A stretch of DNA of 64,000 nucleotides from Caballeronia sp. INDeC2 (GTDB lineage: Bacteria; Pseudomonadota; Gammaproteobacteria; Burkholderiales; Burkholderiaceae), in contig NZ_JALQDG010000049.1 of assembly GCF_023631325.1 (NCBI RefSeq), forward strand, positions 340-64,339. The letters are read 5' to 3'. Below are positions 59,697-64,000 of this stretch, piece by piece (positions within the stretch are counted from its first letter, which is position 1; each line of letters begins with the position of its first letter). The notes beneath the pieces are model-generated. The model was given only the letters and a program-made list of their open reading frames with translations. It had not been told where the DNA came from and did no database searches. Made by a program: the position numbers and the translations under genes.

Positions 59697-60533
59697 TTAG
59701 TTGCCGCGGACCGTCGTCATCAGCTTCAGGTGCGTCATGTACCCGCGAATGCCAAGCGGGTTGAAGCGCTTGAGGAAGTTGACGGCTTCATCGTCCACGT
59801 CCGATTGGTCGCGGATGCCGTTCCAGACCATGAAGTCAAAGTGATCCATCGCACGGTCGAACTTCATGATGGCGCTCAGCACGCGCATCGAGAAGCGCGA
59901 GTAGGCCTCGACCTCGATGTCCATTGCGGGCATCGGAATGGTGGGCTCGAACACGAATTCCTTGTTGGCGCGAAGCTCCGCTTCCTTCTGCTGCCGGAAG
60001 CCTTCGGCGACGCGCAGTTGCTCGTCCACGTAGCTCTCGATGCCTGCGAGCAGCTTTTCGAGCGCACTGTTGACCACTTCCTTGTCGCTCTCGCCGAACG
60101 TCGAGCGGCCGAAACGCTGCATGTTGATGCTCATGCGGTTGATGTACGGCCACCACTGTTCGAACAGCGGCTTCAGGCGGGTATGGTTCAGCCGCACGCG
60201 GGCGGTCACGACTGCGGCGCCGGAAAGCTGGCGGTCCAACAACTGACGGCCGATCTCACGGCGGCGCTTGATGATCGCAATACGCTCGGCCGCAGGCAGG
60301 TCGCGGAACAGCTTGCGCGTCTTCGCCACTTCCGCCCGCTTCATCTGCGCGTCATCGGACGAGATCACGCCTTCCTTCTGGAGGCGATCCGCATCCGCCT
60401 CCATCTGCGTCAACTCGCGCTCAAGCTCTCCGTCGTCCGCGCCGTCGGTCGTGAGCGGCGCCTCGACCGTACCTTGTTCGAGTGCGCTCAGCGCGACTTT
60501 CTCTTCACTGCCGGGTTCGACAACCGTGCTCAT
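59697..60533 (-). CDS. DUF1845-like integrating-conjugative-element protein
   Basis: This is a 278-residue soluble protein from ATG 60533 (AAAAGGCGA upstream). The N-terminal third is a charged helical region ('LERELTQMEADADRLQKEGV', 'AAERIAIIKRRREIGRQLLD'); the core has 'LFEQWWPYINRMSINMQRFG' and 'YSRFSMRVLSAIMKFDRAMD', ending 'FNPLGIRGYMTHLKLMT'. The core resembles DUF1845/TIGR03761 proteins of ICEs and plasmids, possibly regulatory; the assignment is from memory and moderate. It is followed at once by the helicase gene. Confidence 0.55.
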   Translation of the reverse strand: MSTVVEPGSEEKVALSALEQGTVEAPLTTDGADDGELERELTQMEADADRLQKEGVISSDDAQMKRAEVAKTRKLFRDLPAAERIAIIKRRREIGRQLLDRQLSGAAVVTARVRLNHTRLKPLFEQWWPYINRMSINMQRFGRSTFGESDKEVVNSALEKLLAGIESYVDEQLRVAEGFRQQKEAELRANKEFVFEPTIPMPAMDIEVEAYSRFSMRVLSAIMKFDRAMDHFDFMVWNGIRDQSDVDDEAVNFLKRFNPLGIRGYMTHLKLMTTVRGN

Positions 60534-60605
60534 TCGCCTTTTCTCCTGTCTGGACCGCATGGGTCCCGTTTCATCGTGGGTGATCAGGCAAGCAAAGCGC
60601 GTTGC

Positions 60606-60800
60606 CTATGGGGTCCATTGTTGCGGTCGGGGGCACCGGTCAACGTCCGAAACAGCGACTATTTCGCGCGCCTTTCCGACGACGGAGCCTATCAGAGCTA
60701 CCGCAAACAGCCCGCACCAGAAAAGCGCGGGGCGATACTCGGCGATGGTCGCCAAGGCGTAGCAACGCGCGCCGGCGCCATACGTGAACTCTTCAGGCAC
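60606..60800 (-). CDS. Possible small membrane protein
   Basis: In the gap between pilQ and the DUF1845-like gene a minus frame gives 'YRPALFWCGLFAVALIGSVV' as a single hydrophobic helix followed by a basic segment, 'GKAREIVAVSDVDRCPRP'. A GTG near 60800 could start about 64 residues, but no good ribosome-binding site is visible. It could be a small pilus or transfer accessory protein or chance. Confidence 0.25.
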   Translation of the reverse strand: MPEEFTYGAGARCYALATIAEYRPALFWCGLFAVALIGSVVGKAREIVAVSDVDRCPRPQQWTP

Positions 60801-60826
60801 GGCGGCGTTCGCATCGCCGTCGAATG

Positions 60827-63091
60827 CTATAGCGGTGTCGAGCGCTCGCCTCGCTGTGCGGAAACCCGCTCCAAAAATTCCGGGGTCGGGCGATACAACT
60901 CGGCAGCTAGCGACGGACGCTTCGTGCCGCCCGCTACCTTCCCGTTGCGCGTGAAAAGCCCTTTGAGTCGGCAGTGCTCGCAGCCATCGTAGTTGCGGCA
61001 TGCCATCCGCGAGGTGTCGAGGCCGAACTTCGTGCGCAGCAGTTCAAGGTCAGCCTTCGGCATGACGTCCTCCGCCGGCAGCTTGCAATGCTCGCAAAGC
61101 GTCGGGATCAGCTTCTGATTGCCGACTGCATTGATGAACCCCTCGGAAGCGAGCTCGTCGATCGGCAGTTGCAGCCGCCCGCCTGCCATACGCATCACGG
61201 CCGCGATGATGTCGCCGGCGTGCAGCGAGAATCGCACCGGGTGACCGGTCAGCGCCAGTTCAGCTACCAAGCCCATCACGACGCGGTCGCGCACTTCACC
61301 GATGGTCAAATCGTCCGGGTCCTGTCGCATCAGCGTTCGGATGACTTCCGCGTACTTTCGGTTCGCTTCATCGTCAGTCTCATCCGGGCGGCGGATGATC
61401 GAGTAGTCCGACAGCCACGGCATCGGATACTCGGACGGCTCGTTCACTGCGAACTGCTTCTTGAGTTCCCGATCTGGCAGCATGTATGAGAGCGCGCGCA
61501 GCGTCGTTGTCTTGCCAGAACCCGTCTCGCCGGTGAGCGCTGTGATGCCGCCGCTCACATAGTTGAGCGTTTCGATCAGCTCAAGCTGGCTCTTCTCCAG
61601 GCCCATGTCTTTGGGCAGCAGCACCGAATAGTTCTTGAAGTTGCCGTCGAGCAGACGCAGCGTGACGTCATAGCCGCCAACGAGCGGGGATGACTGCCAG
61701 CGCAGGTTGACCGTGTCCGTCTTGACCACGAGTGGGATCATTGCGGATTGGGGCGCGCTCGGCTGAAAGCTGTTGCCCGAGTTCGTGTTGCGCTGAACCA
61801 GATCGCTGTACGCCGCGAACAAGGCGCGACGCACGATGGCCTTCGGCATCCGACTGAAGGTGTACATGTCGCCGTTGACGCGAAACCGAACTTCTACCTC
61901 GTTGTGGAATTCCCGTGGCTCGAAATGGATGTCGCTTGCGCCGTATGCGTGTGCTGCCTCAACGATGTCCCGGAAATTGCCGATCGCGCGGCTCGCTTCG
62001 CGAACTGTGGAGTTCGCGGACGCCGCGGCCTTACCCGAGTAGATTGCGGCGATTACGGCATCGGTCGCGATCATCTCCTCGCGCACGAGTATGTCGTTAG
62101 CGCCCAGATCCTTAATGAAAGTTGCGTACTGTGCCTTCTCTGCGAATCGTGCGGTGGCCACTGTGATCGCCACACCCGGCTGCAGTTCAACGGCGACGAA
62201 CTCTTTGCGGGCGGCTGCGGGAATGCGCAGCGCGGCGTCGTCATCCGCTACGGTCAGAATGCGCTTGAAGTCAGGAAGTGAATCGGGCGACACGAGTTCC
62301 GGCCGCCCGGAAGACAATCCACCGCCTTCGGGCTGATCTTCGTCTTCCGCTGGCTGTTCCTGCTCTACCTTCGTGGGCGCAGACATCGCCTTTTTCTCGG
62401 CCGAGGCGATGGGCCGCTGAGGCGCGACATCCGCTTGCTTCTCGAACGCAAGCGGGCTCGCATTTGCACCAGACGTGCCGTGCGTGTCGGAGGGCGCATC
62501 GTTTGCGGCGACAGCATCGTGCGCAAGGCTTGCCGACGGCGCGGCCATCGGCTGCGGCTCAGGCTGCACTTTGTAGCTCGGTCGGGCAGTGGCCGCCACC
62601 GATTCGACTGGCGAGGCTGCACCATTGACTTGCACGCCGTGCTCCCTGGCCGCCATCGCCGCAGACATACTAGCGAAGGTGGGTCGTTCGAAGCTAGGCG
62701 GGACAAACGGGCGAAACGCCACGTAATCGTCGGCCGCATGCACCGGAGTTTCGGATCTCTCAGGCCCCGCCTGCGCCGGCGAGTGCCAATCATCGCCAAC
62801 CTCTGTGCTCTCGACGTCCTCAATGTCGCCCCCCGACAGCGCGCGACCGAGAAACGTGACTTGGGGATTCACCGCGCGCGTGCTCACCGGCGACGCTTGC
62901 TCGGTTGCCGTTTCGTCGGCCAATATTCCCCGCCGTTTGCGTTTTCCCGCAACCGGCTCACCGGCCGCGAACTTCGGTTCCGCACCCGTGCCGGGCTCAA
63001 TGAAGCTCGAGCGCGGTGCGCGAAACCGCTTCAGGAAGCCACCACGCGGAGCATCTGGTGTGCCCTGCTCTTCTTGTGCGAAAAGACCCAT
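60827..63091 (-). CDS. pilQ: R64 PilQ-like type IV pilus ATPase with long N-terminal extension
   Basis: This is a 754-residue secretion ATPase of the GspE/PilB/VirB11 superfamily. Residues about 1-285 are low-complexity and Pro/Ala/Glu-rich with repeated 'KRKRR' type basic patches. The catalytic region has 'GASDIHFEPREFHNEVEVRF' (Asp box start), Walker A 'ALTGETGSGKTTTLRALSYM', 'ALTGHPVRFSLHAGDIIAAV' (His box) and Walker B 'DPDDLTIGEVRDRVVMG', then zinc-like Cys pairs in 'LCEHCKLP' and 'GCEHCRLK'. Order pilO-pilP-pilQ matches the R64 thin-pilus cluster. The N-terminal extension is far longer than in R64 PilQ. Confidence 0.85.
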   Translation of the reverse strand: MGLFAQEEQGTPDAPRGGFLKRFRAPRSSFIEPGTGAEPKFAAGEPVAGKRKRRGILADETATEQASPVSTRAVNPQVTFLGRALSGGDIEDVESTEVGDDWHSPAQAGPERSETPVHAADDYVAFRPFVPPSFERPTFASMSAAMAAREHGVQVNGAASPVESVAATARPSYKVQPEPQPMAAPSASLAHDAVAANDAPSDTHGTSGANASPLAFEKQADVAPQRPIASAEKKAMSAPTKVEQEQPAEDEDQPEGGGLSSGRPELVSPDSLPDFKRILTVADDDAALRIPAAARKEFVAVELQPGVAITVATARFAEKAQYATFIKDLGANDILVREEMIATDAVIAAIYSGKAAASANSTVREASRAIGNFRDIVEAAHAYGASDIHFEPREFHNEVEVRFRVNGDMYTFSRMPKAIVRRALFAAYSDLVQRNTNSGNSFQPSAPQSAMIPLVVKTDTVNLRWQSSPLVGGYDVTLRLLDGNFKNYSVLLPKDMGLEKSQLELIETLNYVSGGITALTGETGSGKTTTLRALSYMLPDRELKKQFAVNEPSEYPMPWLSDYSIIRRPDETDDEANRKYAEVIRTLMRQDPDDLTIGEVRDRVVMGLVAELALTGHPVRFSLHAGDIIAAVMRMAGGRLQLPIDELASEGFINAVGNQKLIPTLCEHCKLPAEDVMPKADLELLRTKFGLDTSRMACRNYDGCEHCRLKGLFTRNGKVAGGTKRPSLAAELYRPTPEFLERVSAQRGERSTPL

Positions 63092-63094
63092 TTC

Positions 63095-63703
63095 TTATTT
63101 CCCAAACGGTACGAAGGTGGAAGCCGTCGACGCGATGCCGCCCGGAGGAAGCGGCGATGACAGATCAGTGATCGCCCTGACGGCTGGCGAGTCCGGAATC
63201 GCGGCGGGCGCGTCGGAGGGCGCAGCGATGGTCTCTGTCCAGTGGCGCTTGCCGTCGACAAGATTGACGGTGAAGCCGTCGATGGAGGCGACGGTCCAAC
63301 CGTTGAGCAAGCGGCTGCCGCTGCGCGCGGTATAAGTCGTGCCTTGATAGTCATACAGCACGTAGGAGCCCGACATGTCGGAGTACGCGCCAACGAAGGT
63401 TGCTGGAATGACGCGCTTTACCGGGACACTGGGCTTGTGCTCAAACTTGGGCGCAGCTGGTGGGGCCGCCGTCACCGCCGCAGGCGTCGCGCCGAGCGGC
63501 GAAGCAAGGCCAACGCCGTTGCCCGGTGCTGCTGCCACGCCTTGGCCACTTTGCGGGCCCCGCATCGAGTCGACGAGCTTTGCGCGCGCGAGCTTGTCAA
63601 TGTCGTCTAGCGTGAGATGACTTTCCTGCGAAACCGCCGCGCCGGCGACGAACATAAGCGCACCGAAGCAGGCGGCCCGTGCTGGCCACTTAGTTGAGAA
63701 CAT
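63095..63703 (-). CDS. pilP: R64 PilP-like type IV pilus biogenesis protein
   Basis: This is a 202-residue periplasmic protein with an N-terminal signal or anchor ('ACFGALMFVAGAAVSQESHL'), a helical segment 'TLDDIDKLARAKLVDSM', a Pro/Ala-rich linker and a C-terminal beta domain 'ATFVGAYSDMSGSYVLYDYQ' with 'GTTYTARSGSRLLNGWTVAS'. This layout and its place just before pilQ fit PilP of R64-like conjugative thin pili. It overlaps pilO by 14 bp and ends three bases before pilQ, so the genes are tightly coupled. Confidence 0.75.
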   Translation of the reverse strand: MFSTKWPARAACFGALMFVAGAAVSQESHLTLDDIDKLARAKLVDSMRGPQSGQGVAAAPGNGVGLASPLGATPAAVTAAPPAAPKFEHKPSVPVKRVIPATFVGAYSDMSGSYVLYDYQGTTYTARSGSRLLNGWTVASIDGFTVNLVDGKRHWTETIAAPSDAPAAIPDSPAVRAITDLSSPLPPGGIASTASTFVPFGK

Positions 63704-64000
63704 AGTATTTACCCTTCGCAGTGAAATGCACCCCGGTACCGTCTTCCTTCAACTCGACGTCGAGGGTGTCCAGTGCCATGTTGTCCGGCAGGCGCGCGAG
63801 GAGCGCGCTCTGCCATTTGTATCCGTCGATTTGCCATGTGCCGCGCTGCACGAGCGGCCCCTGCACTTCGCCAGCCAGCGGCTGTCGCGGAATGAGTCGC
63901 TCGGCCGGCTTGATGTCAACGACATAACCGTGGCTATCGAGCGTGTCTAGCTTGGTAGAGAGCTTCTGCGGGTCGGTCTGCAGGGTCTTAATGAGCGCCT
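63690..64000 (-). CDS. pilO: R64 PilO2-like pilus protein, C-terminal part (5' end outside window)
   Basis: The frame is open from the window edge to TAA at 63690-63692 and reads '...ALIKTLQTDPQKLSTKLDTL', 'DSHGYVVDIKPAERLIPRQP', 'QRGTWQIDGYKWQSALLARL' and 'DVELKEDGTGVHFTAKGKYY', ending 'VLN'. A beta-rich C-terminus immediately upstream of pilP fits PilO of type IVb thin pili (PilO2 family). Only about 102 residues are visible, so the assignment rests mainly on synteny. Confidence 0.6.
   Translation of the reverse strand, partial: ALIKTLQTDPQKLSTKLDTLDSHGYVVDIKPAERLIPRQPLAGEVQGPLVQRGTWQIDGYKWQSALLARLPDNMALDTLDVELKEDGTGVHFTAKGKYYVLN

Noticed and set aside
59562..60992. 476-codon plus-strand open frame
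   Set aside because: It is antisense to the helicase start, the DUF1845-like gene and the pilQ end, all with clear motifs; its translation has no family features.
1..64000. CRISPR arrays, tRNA and rRNA genes, replication or partition genes
   Set aside because: Looked for regularly spaced repeats, cloverleaf ends and parA/repA-type proteins by eye; nothing supportable was found.

Overview
The window reads as accessory DNA of a Burkholderiaceae bacterium (Paraburkholderia/Caballeronia/Burkholderia type), most likely a megaplasmid, secondary replicon or large island. The basis is codon and protein style: high GC, many LysR regulators, OmpC-type porins, H-NS-family histone-like proteins, YjzC and DUF2934 proteins, R64-like pilus genes and several insertion-sequence families. 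No rRNA, tRNA, CRISPR array or replication origin was recognised.

Layout. (1) 1-12 kb is a decaying mosaic. It holds a direct repeat of a LysR gene 9,734 bp apart, a degraded second LysR gene, a lone cytochrome oxidase subunit I with a DUF2244 gene, a MarR regulator, a nested graveyard of IS5/IS3/IS110/IS630 fragments, remains of a FUSC efflux operon, an azoreductase and an IS91 fragment. (2) 12.6-25 kb is a DNA-repair and chromatin island. Two H-NS-family genes bracket a broken integrase, an imuB tail, a dnaE2 pseudogene that has lost its catalytic Asp motif, DUF2934, ligD, a frameshifted response regulator, ku, a MerR-TPR protein, yjzC and a lipoprotein. (3) 26.1-34.3 kb is a tight minus-strand operon (ALDH, M19-type protein, BCCT transporter, an unrecognised 592-residue protein, DUF3726, RidA) facing a divergent LysR gene across a palindromic site. 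It looks like uptake and catabolism of a quaternary-amine-like compound. (4) 34.7-35.9 kb is an intact IS30-family element with perfect 24-bp terminal repeats. (5) 36.4-48.2 kb is a second catabolic locus: porin, LivF, LivG, a fused LivH-LivM permease, LivK, GntR, RidA, class III aminotransferase, gamma-glutamyltransferase and succinate-semialdehyde-type dehydrogenase. The likely flow is import of a gamma-glutamyl or omega-amino compound, hydrolysis, transamination, then oxidation. (6) 49-64 kb is a plasmid or integrative-element backbone on the minus strand: R64-like pilO-pilP-pilQ, a DUF1845-like protein, a UvrD-type helicase, a plasmid Hfq-like protein (plus strand), a Cys-rich RDF-like protein, a NADAR protein, an SbcD/SbcC-like pair with SbcC broken at Walker A, a transglycosylase-like protein split by one in-frame TGA, and a truncated PAPS-reductase-like protein. 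Most gaps between these genes carry similar GC-rich hairpins.

The strongest leads for something undescribed are the nucleic-acid-handling module at 49-60 kb with its repeated intergenic hairpins and its own Hfq-like protein, and the 592-residue unknown protein translationally coupled to a BCCT transporter. All family assignments come from reading the sequence and from memory of families; no searches were run.
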